This document shows positions 8,401 to 14,487 of a stretch of DNA of 16,883 nt, piece after piece. The translations under genes and the position numbers were made by a program. Location of the stretch: the NCBI GenBank assembly GCA_030446945.1, contig JAUJMI010000025.1, positions 1 through 16,883 on the forward strand. The letters run 5' to 3'. Each line of letters starts with the position of its first letter. Positions within the stretch are counted from its first letter, which is position 1. Source of the DNA: Longimicrobium sp. Lineage in GTDB: Bacteria; Gemmatimonadota; Gemmatimonadetes; Longimicrobiales; Longimicrobiaceae. A model generated the notes under the pieces. The model had not been told where the DNA came from. It saw only the letters and a list, made by a program, of their open reading frames with translations, and made no database searches.

Positions 8401-8586
8401 ACGGGGCACAAAGGTACGGATTAGCGCTCCGGACCTGCCCAGCTCCCCGAGTGCTCCGTGAGATTGCGCGCCCCCGGCGTCGCTGGGGCGAAAGGCGAAG
8501 TACAGCACGGCCGTTACGCTCGTGGCAACCAACACTGCCAGGCTGATACAAACGCGGAGCGCGAGCGGAGTGGCAGGGAAGCGCAC
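5416..8586 (-). CDS. Membrane-anchored TPR-CHAT domain protein (caspase-like peptidase)
   Basis: A 1056-residue protein. One N-terminal hydrophobic helix (about 10-31, LALRVCISLAVLVATSVTAV) could anchor it in the membrane with the bulk on one side. Residues about 160-690 are Ala/Arg/Leu-rich helical pairs typical of tetratricopeptide repeats, clearest near 175-225 (NPAALYNLALALEWLGV). The C-terminal CHAT domain (about 720-1050) belongs to the caspase/separase clan. Its catalytic pair is visible: His920 in IVHFAGHAAFD and Cys966 in VVLSACQTLRAG, followed by GGVMGSLWRVDD. Both residues are intact, so protease activity is plausible. The start is a GTG at 8586-8584, the only start that keeps the whole helix; no ribosome site is visible. 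It is first in a two-gene operon with the hypothetical protein downstream and converges with the sigma/anti-sigma pair. TPR-CHAT proteins elsewhere cleave partner proteins (for example Csx29 in type III-E CRISPR), but no cas gene is present. Target and trigger are unknown. Confidence 0.92.
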   Translation of the reverse strand: MRFPATPLALRVCISLAVLVATSVTAVLYFAFRPSDAGGAQSHGALGELGRSGALIRTFVPRLSQQVSFRKCVARPAPGTTVPRAECGGDPVSPPAAVLELSMRAAREVRDSASPQALHASALIDLVWSDTAGIPLDRSISSLQTAARVSERPGAALADLAAAHLVRAGRAQNVRDLLEAIDVAERSLDAEPRNPAALYNLALALEWLGVDGQAQVAWRDFLAADSISGWAEEARGHLRPRSEWTPPRPPPPGAAPAEVAGYAARAPQEARVHGWNVALDEWGSALLRGDVVRAQGWLRTAEVLGRELERRRGDASLADAVRAIHSARADPAASRTLAEAHHAFAAGQAAFSAAEFAAAGERFERVAALRAPSQPLARWAGRMLATTMMATARMQEAEHMLQALMAETDTLRYPALAGHQQWALATTRLRRGRYQGALDAARRAERLLARANEREGVGGALYVRADIEYALGANVAAYGSVHRALLILAPFRTSVWRGNVLAVAARASAVDGLARSALRLQDERVAVAEMAGRTVHLAEARIARAEMRLATGDSAGAAADIRAGEALAPRISSPEARSWLAADLQLAWAHEVVGRSPREAAAALDRVIAASHGARPAIRRLRALVARARARLAFGDARGATADLDLATTLLIEQREALSSAPLRASLLDAARTVFDQAVMLRLAAGDTAGALAYLEKGRASLGAKPGRSVPAPSPPRMQPGRVAVVYALVSDTLLAWTLSNDGVQLMRTGVRGDALVRRARRVQSALEMRAAEPTFRADLEALYAELVLPIADRLGGVGTEVVVVADGEIAGIPFAALRDSRRGRYLVENHPSSFAGTLADALRVQKREVASGGVLLVADPAFEARAHPALGRLGGARAEVAALASRVYPGAKVLEGAAATPEALARALRGTRIVHFAGHAAFDDLRPERSYLVLAPGGTEGGDLAAATLADMELSRMRLVVLSACQTLRAGSGRSGAFAGFAGALASAGAGGVMGSLWRVDDEHARALMTTFHHRYQQLGNAPRALRDAQLQMLQSPDVALRSPAAWAGYRYAGT

Positions 8587-8762
8587 TGGAGGAGGGTCGT
8601 AGTGAGGGGCAAGCGACTCCAGCTGCTACAGGATGCTGCGGCAGGGTGGATCGATCCTGAGAATGGCTTTGCGGTAAACAGAAAAGCAAGGCCTTTGGCG
8701 CCAGGTAACGAACATCATCATGATCCGACACGCGCTTACAGCATGTGGCTAAATCTTACATT

Positions 8763-8790
8763 TTGCGCCCGGCCCCCGGTCTGCTACGTT
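8763..8790 (+). promoter_or_regulatory. Candidate promoter of the purine-catabolic gene cluster
   Basis: TTGCGC (8763-8768), a 16-bp spacer and TACGTT (8785-8790), i.e. TTG-N19-TAcgTT. It sits in the 262-bp divergent spacer 8587-8848, whose 8660-8765 part is visibly AT-richer than the surroundings. The leader before the ygjV-like ATG would be about 50 nt. No comparable match was seen for the CHAT gene on the other strand; the best is a poor TTGCTT-N18-CATTCT. Confidence 0.5.
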
Positions 8791-8795
8791 GGTGG

Positions 8796-8819
8796 GCGCC
8801 GCCGAACGATGCGCGGCGC
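8796..8819 (+). promoter_or_regulatory. Inverted repeat in the leader of the purine cluster
   Basis: GCGCCGC (8796-8802) and GCGGCGC (8813-8819) are exact 7-bp inverted arms with a 10-nt centre. The site starts 6 bp after the candidate -10 box, so it overlaps or follows the transcription start. It could be an operator bound by a repressor, or a 5' leader hairpin. GC-rich composition makes chance pairing possible. Confidence 0.3.
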
Positions 8820-8848
8820 ACGTTACGGGGCACAGGGGACGGGAGGTC

Positions 8849-9472
8849 ATGGGTTCACAGATGGCGCTGGAGAGCGTGGGGTACGTGGCGTCGGTGCTGG
8901 TGGCCGTGTCGCTGATGATGAGTTCCATCCTGCGGCTGAGGCTGATCAACCTGGTGGGGTCGGCGGCGTTCACGGTATACGGGGTGCTGATCCACGCGTA
9001 CCCGGTGGCGGCGGTGAACGGGCTGATCGTGCTGATCAACCTGTACTACCTGCGGCAGATGCTGGGCTCGCGCGAGTACTTCAAGCTCCTGCGCGTGCAG
9101 TCGCGTTCGGAGTACCTGCGCTACTTCCTGGACTTCCACAGGGCCGACATCCAGCGCTTCCTCCCGGGCTTCACGCACACGCCGGCCGCGGCGCAGCTCA
9201 CCCTCTTCCTGCTGCGCGACATGGTGCCCGCGGGTCTCTTCATTGGCGAGCTTCGGGAGGACGGGGCGCTGCGCGTGGTGCTGGACTTCGTGATCCCGCA
9301 GTTCCGCGACTTCAAGACGGGGCGCTACCTCTTCACCGACCAGGCGGCGTTCTTTCGCGAGCTGGGCGTGCACGAGATCCTGAGCGACCCGGGGAGCAGC
9401 GAGCACAGCAGGTACCTGCGCCGCATGGGCTTCGCGCCGGGGGAGGGCATGTACCGCCTGCGCGTCGCGTGA
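8849..9472 (+). CDS. YgjV-family inner membrane protein with C-terminal GNAT-like domain
   Basis: A 207-residue protein in two parts. Residues 6-72 hold three closely packed hydrophobic helices resembling the bacterial inner-membrane YgjV family (ESVGYVASVLVAVSLMMSS, then NLVGSAAFTVYGVL and AAVNGLIVLINLYYLRQM). Residues about 110-205 look like a GNAT acyltransferase fold: a strand VVLDFVIPQFRDFKTGRYLF (143-162) like the acetyl-CoA-binding motif, and SRYLRRMGF (187-195) like the final helix-strand element. The canonical Q/RxxGxG/A is imperfect here, so activity is uncertain. Starts at 8849 and 8861 are both possible. GGGAGG at 8841-8846 lies very close to the first, and TTG 8789 would add a non-conserved stretch. 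Its stop TGA (9470-9472) overlaps the GTG start of allB, so it is translationally coupled to allantoin breakdown. Its function is unknown; transport, sensing or modification are all possible. Confidence 0.8.
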   Translation: MGSQMALESVGYVASVLVAVSLMMSSILRLRLINLVGSAAFTVYGVLIHAYPVAAVNGLIVLINLYYLRQMLGSREYFKLLRVQSRSEYLRYFLDFHRADIQRFLPGFTHTPAAAQLTLFLLRDMVPAGLFIGELREDGALRVVLDFVIPQFRDFKTGRYLFTDQAAFFRELGVHEILSDPGSSEHSRYLRRMGFAPGEGMYRLRVA

Positions 9473-10818
9473 GCGAATTCGTCTTCCGCGCGCGCCGCGT
9501 CGTCCTGCCGGAGGGCGTACGTCCCGCGTCCGTGCACGTCGCGGGCGGCCGCATCGCGGCGGTGCGGGCGTTGGACGACGCGGCCGATGGCGCGTCCGTG
9601 GTGGATGCGGGCGACGCGGTGCTGATGCCGGGCTTAGTGGACACGCACGTGCACGTCAACGAGCCGGGACGGACGGACTGGGAGGGATTCGAGACCGCCA
9701 CCCGTGCCGCCGCGGCCGGCGGGGTGACGACCATCGTGGACATGCCGCTGAACGGCATCCCCGCCACGACGTCCGCGGAGGGGCTGCGCGCGAAGCTGGA
9801 CGCGGCGCGGGGGCGGTGTGAGGTGGAGGTGGGATTCTGGGGCGGCGTGGTTCCAGGGAACGAGACCGAGCTGCGCCCGCTGTGGGAGGCGGGGGTGCTC
9901 GGCTTCAAGTGCTTTCTCGCTCCGTCCGGCGTCGACGAGTTCGGCCACGCAGGCGAGGCGGAGCTGCGGGCCGCGATGCCGATCCTGGCGGAGCTGGACG
10001 CGCCGCTGCTGGTGCATGCCGAGCACCCGGCGCCGCTGGAGCGCGCAGCCGCCGCCATCGCCGGCGAGGACCCGCGCGCCTACGCCACTTACCTCCGCTC
10101 CCGCCCCCCGGAAGCGGAGGTCGAGGCGATCGAGATGATGATCCGTCTCTGCCGCGAGCTCGGCACGCGTGTGCACATCGTCCACCTGGCGGCGGCGGAG
10201 GCGCTTCCGCTGCTCCGCGAGGCGCGCGCCGAGGGGCTGCCCATCACGGTGGAGACGTGCCCGCACTACCTGCACTTCGCGGCGGAGGAGATCCGCGACG
10301 ACCGGCTGGAGTGGAAGTGCGCGCCCCCGATCCGCCATCGAGCGAACCGCGACCGGCTGTGGGACGCGCTCGCGGCGGGCGACGTGGACCTCGTCGCATC
10401 GGACCACTCGCCGTGCCCGCCGTCGATGAAGGCGGGCGACTGGTTCGCGGCGTGGGGCGGGATCGCGTCGCTCCAGCTCGGGCTGCGCGTGACGTGGACG
10501 GCGGCGCGTGCGCGGGGGATGGGCCCGGAGCGCGTGGCGGAGTGGATGTGCGCGGCGCCGGCGCGGCTTGCGGGGCTGGACGCGCGCAAGGGCTCCATCG
10601 CCGTGGGGCGCGACGCGGACCTGGTGGTGTGGGATCCGGAAGCGGAGGCCACCGTGCGGCCGGAGACGCTCCATCACAGGCACAAAGTGACCCCCTACGC
10701 GGGCGGCGTCTTTGCCGGGGCGGTGCTGGCGACGTACGTTCGTGGGGTGCAGGTGTACGCCCGCGGCCGCTTTCCGGATCAGCCGGCCGGGCGCATCCTC
10801 CTTCGCGACATCGCATGA
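9469..10818 (+). CDS. allB: Allantoinase
   Basis: Zinc amidohydrolase that opens the hydantoin ring of allantoin to allantoate, in the cytoplasm. The protein has 449 residues (E. coli AllB 453). All metal ligands are visible: His60 and His62 in DTHVHVNEPGRTDWEGFET, carboxylated Lys147 in GFKCF, His183 in LLVHAEH, His239 in VHIVHLAAAE and Asp312 in VASDHSPCPP. The EPGRTDWEG and SDHSPCPPSMKAG motifs and the C-terminal YRHKVTPY-like segment (HHRHKVTPYAGG) favour allantoinase over dihydropyrimidinase or dihydroorotase. The start is the GTG at 9469, which overlaps the ygjV-like stop as GTGA. The frame stays open further upstream, but that stretch overlaps the ygjV-like gene and is unlike the family. 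The next gene starts at ATG 10815, overlapping its TGA by 4 bp. Confidence 0.95.
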   Translation: MSEFVFRARRVVLPEGVRPASVHVAGGRIAAVRALDDAADGASVVDAGDAVLMPGLVDTHVHVNEPGRTDWEGFETATRAAAAGGVTTIVDMPLNGIPATTSAEGLRAKLDAARGRCEVEVGFWGGVVPGNETELRPLWEAGVLGFKCFLAPSGVDEFGHAGEAELRAAMPILAELDAPLLVHAEHPAPLERAAAAIAGEDPRAYATYLRSRPPEAEVEAIEMMIRLCRELGTRVHIVHLAAAEALPLLREARAEGLPITVETCPHYLHFAAEEIRDDRLEWKCAPPIRHRANRDRLWDALAAGDVDLVASDHSPCPPSMKAGDWFAAWGGIASLQLGLRVTWTAARARGMGPERVAEWMCAAPARLAGLDARKGSIAVGRDADLVVWDPEAEATVRPETLHHRHKVTPYAGGVFAGAVLATYVRGVQVYARGRFPDQPAGRILLRDIA

Positions 10819-11828
10819 CCGACTTCGAGGAGCTGCCGGACCTGGCGTCGGAGCGGCTGGGCGGCGCGGTGCTGGCCGCCAACGACGAGTTCTTTGCCCC
10901 CAAGGAGGGGCTCCTCAAGCCCGGCCCCGCCGAGTGGCGCGAGGGCGAGTACACCGAGCGCGGCAAGTGGATGGACGGCTGGGAGACGCGCCGCCACTCG
11001 CCGGACCACGACTGGTGCATCGTGCGCCTCGGCGCCCCGGGGATCGTCCGCGGCGTGGTGGCGGACACTTCATTCTTTCGCGGCAACTATCCGGAGCACT
11101 GCTCGCTGGAGGGCTGCTCCGTCCCCGGTGCCCCCGCCGCCGCCGATCTGGCGCAGGCGGAGTGGACCGAGATCCTCCCGAAGTCGCCGCTCGAGGGCGA
11201 CCACAAGAACCGCTTTCCGGTAGAGCACGGCGGGCGCTTCACCCACCTGCGCTTCCACATCTACCCGGACGGCGGGGTGGCGCGGCTGCGCGTGCACGGC
11301 GAGGTGGTGCCGCAGTGGACGCGCTTCGCCCGCGCCGGCGGCGAGGTGGAGCTGGCGGGGATGGAGAACGGCGGGTGGGTGGTGTCGTGCAGCGACATGT
11401 TCTTTGGCGACCGGCAGAACCTGATCCTCCCCGGCCGCTCGCTCTTCATGGGCGACGGGTGGGAAACGCGCCGCCGCCGCGGGCCCGGACACGACTGGAG
11501 CATCGTACGCCTGGCCGCGCCGGGCACCATCCACCGCGTGGAGATCGACACGGACCACTTCAGGGGCAACGCGCCGGAGCGCTGCACGCTGGAGGCGATC
11601 CACCTCCCGGGCGCCACCGCCGACGCGCTCGCCGCCGCCTCGTGGACGCCACTGCTCGCGGAAACCAGCCTCCAGCCCCACGCGCGTCACCGCTTCGAGG
11701 AAGAGGTCATCGCCGCCGGCCCCGCGACGCACGTCCGCCTCAACGTCTTCCCCGACGGCGGGATCGCGCGCTTGAGGTTGTTCGGGGTGCTGGCGGATGG
11801 GGACGGTCGGCGTGACGCCGGAGGCTGA
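10815..11828 (+). CDS. alc: Allantoicase
   Basis: Allantoicase hydrolyses allantoate to ureidoglycolate and urea. The 337-residue protein shows the family's internal duplication of two jelly-roll domains. DGWETRR occurs at 54-60 and 214-220. DTSFFRGNYPEHCSLEG (84-100) matches DTDHFRGNAPERCTLE (245-260), and FHIYPDGGVARLRVHG (147-162) matches LNVFPDGGIARLRLFG (309-324). The start codon ATG 10815 overlaps the allB stop (ATGA), so translation is coupled. With allB it releases one urea and leaves ureidoglycolate, which needs a lyase or spontaneous decay to give glyoxylate; no lyase gene is in the window. A 249-bp spacer separates it from uraD. Confidence 0.94.
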   Translation: MTDFEELPDLASERLGGAVLAANDEFFAPKEGLLKPGPAEWREGEYTERGKWMDGWETRRHSPDHDWCIVRLGAPGIVRGVVADTSFFRGNYPEHCSLEGCSVPGAPAAADLAQAEWTEILPKSPLEGDHKNRFPVEHGGRFTHLRFHIYPDGGVARLRVHGEVVPQWTRFARAGGEVELAGMENGGWVVSCSDMFFGDRQNLILPGRSLFMGDGWETRRRRGPGHDWSIVRLAAPGTIHRVEIDTDHFRGNAPERCTLEAIHLPGATADALAAASWTPLLAETSLQPHARHRFEEEVIAAGPATHVRLNVFPDGGIARLRLFGVLADGDGRRDAGG

Positions 11829-12077
11829 AGCCCCCGGCTGGAACCACGGGAAGGCGGCTGAAGCGACTCGGGAAACGCGGCATCGGATCCGGCGGCGGCT
11901 CAGGCGGACTTCGCGTGATGCGGCGGCCTTCATGCGCTCCTGGTGCCGGTTCCTGACCGCGCCGTCAGGTCGCCTTGCGGACCGATCTCGCCCCCGAGTC
12001 CGCGCAGGCGGACTTTGTGCCGTCGTTGCCGCGAGCTCACTCGCCACGAGCGAGCCATCACCCCACCCCACCCCGGC
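11829..12077. repeat. Non-coding spacer with hairpin and direct repeats inside the purine cluster
   Basis: No credible gene is seen in these 249 bp, although the frames are open because of high GC. AGTCCGC (11997-12003) and GCGGACT (12008-12014) are exact 7-bp arms with a GCAG loop, followed by TTGTG. An 11-bp direct repeat CAGGCGGACTT occurs at 11901-11911 and 12005-12015. The phrases CTGAAGCCCCCGGCTGG and GTCCGCGCAGGCGGACTT remind me of dispersed intergenic repeats in Longimicrobium-type genomes (memory only). The hairpin could be a partial terminator or RNA processing site separating allB-alc from uraD-uraH-puuD. No promoter of the type found elsewhere was seen. Confidence 0.5.
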
Positions 12078-12596
12078 ATGACCGCCCTCGACCACCTCAA
12101 CGTCCTTCCGCCGGAAGAGGCCGTGCGAGAGCTGCTCACCTGCTGCGGATCGCGGGAGTGGGCGCGGCGGATGGCGGCGGCGCGGCCGTTCGGGGACGAG
12201 GCGGCGTTGCTGATGCGGGCGGACGAGGTCTGGTGGGCGCTGGAGGAGCGGGATTGGCTGGAAGCCTTTCGCAGCCACCCGCGCATCGGCGAGAAGAAGG
12301 CGGATGCCGGCCAGACCTCCCGCGAGCAGGCGTGGTCCGCCGGGGAGCAGGCGGGGATGGGCAGCGCGGCCGCGGAGACGCAGCGCGCGCTCGCCCGGGG
12401 GAACCGCGAGTACGACGAGCGCTTCGGCTTCATCTACATCGTGTGCGCGACGGGGAAAACGGCCGACGAGATGCTCGCCCTTCTCCGCCAACGCCTCGCC
12501 AACGACCCCGCCGCCGAGCTGCGCGTCGCGGCGGGGGAGCAGAGCAAGATCACCCGGATTCGCCTGGAGAAGCTGCTGGCTGCCCACAGCGAGTAA
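12078..12596 (+). CDS. uraD: 2-oxo-4-hydroxy-4-carboxy-5-ureidoimidazoline (OHCU) decarboxylase
   Basis: UraD decarboxylates OHCU to S-allantoin, the third step from urate. The 172-residue protein has the family's active-site segment AFRSHPRIGEKK with catalytic His67. It also has Ser/Glu/Gln-rich helices (TSREQAWSAGEQAGM) and the C-terminal signature NREYDERFGFIYIVCATGKTADEML-type stretch at about 114-138. The length is typical (about 165-175). The ATG at 12078 is chosen because the N-terminus LDHLNVLPPEEAVRELLTCCG aligns with the family; the in-frame ATG at 11943 would add a Pro/Arg-rich stretch. No Shine-Dalgarno site precedes it. uraH follows 53 bp later. Confidence 0.95.
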   Translation: MTALDHLNVLPPEEAVRELLTCCGSREWARRMAAARPFGDEAALLMRADEVWWALEERDWLEAFRSHPRIGEKKADAGQTSREQAWSAGEQAGMGSAAAETQRALARGNREYDERFGFIYIVCATGKTADEMLALLRQRLANDPAAELRVAAGEQSKITRIRLEKLLAAHSE

Positions 12597-12649
12597 ACAC
12601 GGGCGACGTCAGCATCGAGCAGCGACATCCACACCCAATCGACCCAACC

Positions 12650-12991
12650 ATGAGCGCGATCACGACGCACGTGCTGGACACCGCCCGGGGCCGGCCCGCA
12701 TCAGGCGTGGCGGTCGTGCTGGAGCGTGTGGCGGAAGGCCTCGCAACGCCGCTCGGGCGCGGCGCGACCGATGCGGACGGGCGCCTGCGCGACATCCTTC
12801 CATCCGGCGCGCCTCTGGACGCGGGGACGTACCGGCTCGTCTTCGACACGGGCGGCTACTTCGCGGCGCAGGGAACCGATGCGTTTTATCCGGAAGTGGC
12901 GGTCGTTTTCCAGGTAAAGAACGGAGGCGGGCACTTCCACGTCCCGCTCCTGCTGAGCCCCTTCGGCTACTCCACCTACCGCGGCAGCTGA
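12650..12991 (+). CDS. uraH: 5-Hydroxyisourate hydrolase (transthyretin-like)
   Basis: Hydrolyses 5-hydroxyisourate to OHCU, the step between urate oxidation and UraD. The 113-residue protein has the three diagnostic features of the transthyretin-related enzyme: His7 in THVLDTARG, Arg45 in DGRLRD, and His95/His97 in GHFHVPLLLSP. It ends in the diagnostic tetrapeptide YRGS, which separates the enzyme from true transthyretin. No signal peptide is visible, so it is cytoplasmic. The ATG at 12650 gives the usual family N-terminus. The stop TGA (12989-12991) shares its last base with the puuD ATG, so the two are coupled. Confidence 0.96.
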   Translation: MSAITTHVLDTARGRPASGVAVVLERVAEGLATPLGRGATDADGRLRDILPSGAPLDAGTYRLVFDTGGYFAAQGTDAFYPEVAVVFQVKNGGGHFHVPLLLSPFGYSTYRGS

Positions 12992-14178
12992 TGAACCCCG
13001 CCGTTCGCGAGATCCTGGAACTCGTATTTCGCTGGATCCACGTGATCGCGGGGATCATGTGGATCGGCAACTCGCTTCTGTGGAACTGGATCGACCGCAA
13101 CCTCCTCCCCGCCGAGCCCGGCAAGGAAGGGGAGATCTGGCTGCTGCACAGCGGCGCGTTCTACCGCATGGAGAAGAACCTGGCCGGGTGGGACCGCGCG
13201 CGGCCGCTGCACTGGTTCAAGTGGCAGGCATACACCACCTGGCTCACCGGCGCGGCGCTACTTGTCGTTGTTTACTATGCGAGCGGCGGCGCGCTCCTGG
13301 TGGACCCGGCCGTGCGCGAGCTCACCCCCGGGCAGGCGGTCGGCGTGGCGACGGGGTCTATCGTGGGGGCGTGGCTGGCGTACGACCTGGTGCTGGGCCG
13401 CGCGATCTCGCGGATGGGGCGGATGGGCGCGGTGGCGGGATTCGCGCTCGTGCTCGGGGTCGCGTACGGGCTCACGCACCTGCTGAGCGGGCGCGCGGCG
13501 TTTCTGCACGTGGGCGCGATGCTGGGCACGCTGATGGCGGGGAACGTCTACCGCGTCATCATGCCGTCGCAGCGCGTGCTGGTGGCCGCGGCGGAGCGCG
13601 GGGAGCGACCGGACCCGGCGCCGTCGAAGCGCGCCAAGGAACGGTCGGTCCACAACAACTACATGACCTTCCCGGTCATCGTGCTGATGCTGAGCAGCCA
13701 CTTCCCGGACCTGTACGGGCACCGGCTGAACTGGCTATTCCTGGGCATCCTGGTACTCGCCGGCGCCACGGTGCGCCACATCCTGAACGTCCGCTTCACC
13801 CTTGGGCGCTGGAAGCCCGCGCTCGCCGCCACCTTCGCGACGACGCTCGGCGCCCTCTTTCTCCTCCTGGCGCGCCCGGCCGGCTCCCGCACCGCCGCCG
13901 CCCGCGCGGGTGAGCGCGCCACTTTTGCGCAGGCCAACGCCGTCATCCAGAAGCGTTGCGCCGTCTGCCACTCCGCCAGCCCGGCCGATCGCACCTTTGG
14001 AGCGGCCCCGGGGGGCGTGGCCTTCGACACCCCCGAGCAGATCCTGGCGCGCGTGGAGCGCATCCGCGTCCGCGCGGTCGAGACCGCGACGATGCCCCCC
14101 GCCAACAAGACTTTCATCACGCCCGAGGAGCGCGCCGTCCTCGGCCGCTGGATCGCACAGGGGGCGCGGCGGGAGTGA
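12991..14178 (+). CDS. puuD: Membrane urate oxidase-cytochrome c fusion (PuuD)
   Basis: PuuD oxidises urate to 5-hydroxyisourate at the membrane and carries its own cytochrome c domain to pass on electrons, in place of soluble O2-using uricase. The 395-residue protein has about eight hydrophobic segments. The first (FRWIHVIAGIMWIGNSLLWN, about 14-33) carries His17, and the conserved SVHNNYMTFPVIVLMLSSHF lies near 216-235. The C-terminal domain holds the heme site CAVCH (323-327) and a downstream Met368 in ETATMPPANK as likely sixth ligand. Length and order match the family. The start at ATG 12991 overlaps the uraH TGA by one base. It is last in the cluster and supplies the substrate for uraH. 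The last steps of electron transfer (acceptor oxidase) cannot be seen. Confidence 0.94.
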   Translation: MNPAVREILELVFRWIHVIAGIMWIGNSLLWNWIDRNLLPAEPGKEGEIWLLHSGAFYRMEKNLAGWDRARPLHWFKWQAYTTWLTGAALLVVVYYASGGALLVDPAVRELTPGQAVGVATGSIVGAWLAYDLVLGRAISRMGRMGAVAGFALVLGVAYGLTHLLSGRAAFLHVGAMLGTLMAGNVYRVIMPSQRVLVAAAERGERPDPAPSKRAKERSVHNNYMTFPVIVLMLSSHFPDLYGHRLNWLFLGILVLAGATVRHILNVRFTLGRWKPALAATFATTLGALFLLLARPAGSRTAAARAGERATFAQANAVIQKRCAVCHSASPADRTFGAAPGGVAFDTPEQILARVERIRVRAVETATMPPANKTFITPEERAVLGRWIAQGARRE

Positions 14179-14218
14179 CGAAGTCTCAGGTTGGAGCGCA
14201 ATGCGGTCGCGAGTGAGG

Positions 14219-14247
14219 TTGGTGGCTCGGCGGTTGCTGCTTACATC
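14219..14247 (+). promoter_or_regulatory. Possible promoter before the 62-aa gene / DUF488 pair
   Basis: TTGGTG (14219-14224), a 17-bp spacer and TACATC (14242-14247), the same TTG-N20-TA spacing as the sigma-operon candidate. It lies in the 120-bp gap after puuD, which is locally AT-richer. The leader would be about 45 nt to the ATG at 14299. The -10 match is weaker than in the other candidates. Confidence 0.3.
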
Positions 14248-14298
14248 TGTTCATTCGTCATTGTCTGCCACCACATCCCACGACACGCGGAGCTCTCG

Positions 14299-14487
14299 AT
14301 GGAACCACAGGACAACCTCAAGGTCAACCTGCAGAAGGCGATCAACACGCACGAGGACGCGATGGCGGCGGTGGCGGACGTGCTCGACCACTCCAAGGAC
14401 CCGGTGTACGCGGAGATGCTCGAGACGCTCAAGCGCAACGTGGGGATGCTGCGCGCCGCGGCTGCGCGGACCCCGCCGGACGCATGA
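14299..14487 (+). CDS. Small helical hypothetical protein (62 aa)
   Basis: A 62-residue protein that I do not recognise. It is soluble, mostly charged and apparently two helices (NLKVNLQKAINTHEDAMAAV and PVYAEMLETLKRNVGMLRAA), with a Pro-rich end. There are no Cys residues and no signal peptide. Support for its reality: GGAG at 14289-14292 lies about 6 bp before the ATG, and its stop overlaps the DUF488 ATG as ATGA (14484-14487). An ATG further upstream in frame at 14191 would add a stretch of different composition that lies across the promoter candidate. The tight junction suggests that it works with, or is regulated with, the DUF488 protein. Confidence 0.7.
   Translation: MEPQDNLKVNLQKAINTHEDAMAAVADVLDHSKDPVYAEMLETLKRNVGMLRAAAARTPPDA

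Noticed and set aside
5416..8586. Craspase-like (type III-E CRISPR) role for the TPR-CHAT protein
   Set aside because: No cas gene or repeat array is present, and the protein has an N-terminal membrane helix unlike Csx29.
8458..9468. N-terminal extension of allB in the same open frame
   Set aside because: It would overlap the whole ygjV-like gene, it does not resemble the amidohydrolase N-terminus, and AllB is the usual length from GTG 9469.
9469..10818. Dihydropyrimidinase or dihydroorotase instead of allantoinase
   Set aside because: The EPGRTDWEG and SDHSPCPPSMKAG motifs and the alc, uraD, uraH and puuD neighbours fit allantoinase much better.
11070..12587. Minus-strand open frame of 505 codons across alc and uraD
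   Set aside because: It is opposite two genes with intact active-site motifs, and its translation is Arg/His/Pro-rich without domain features.
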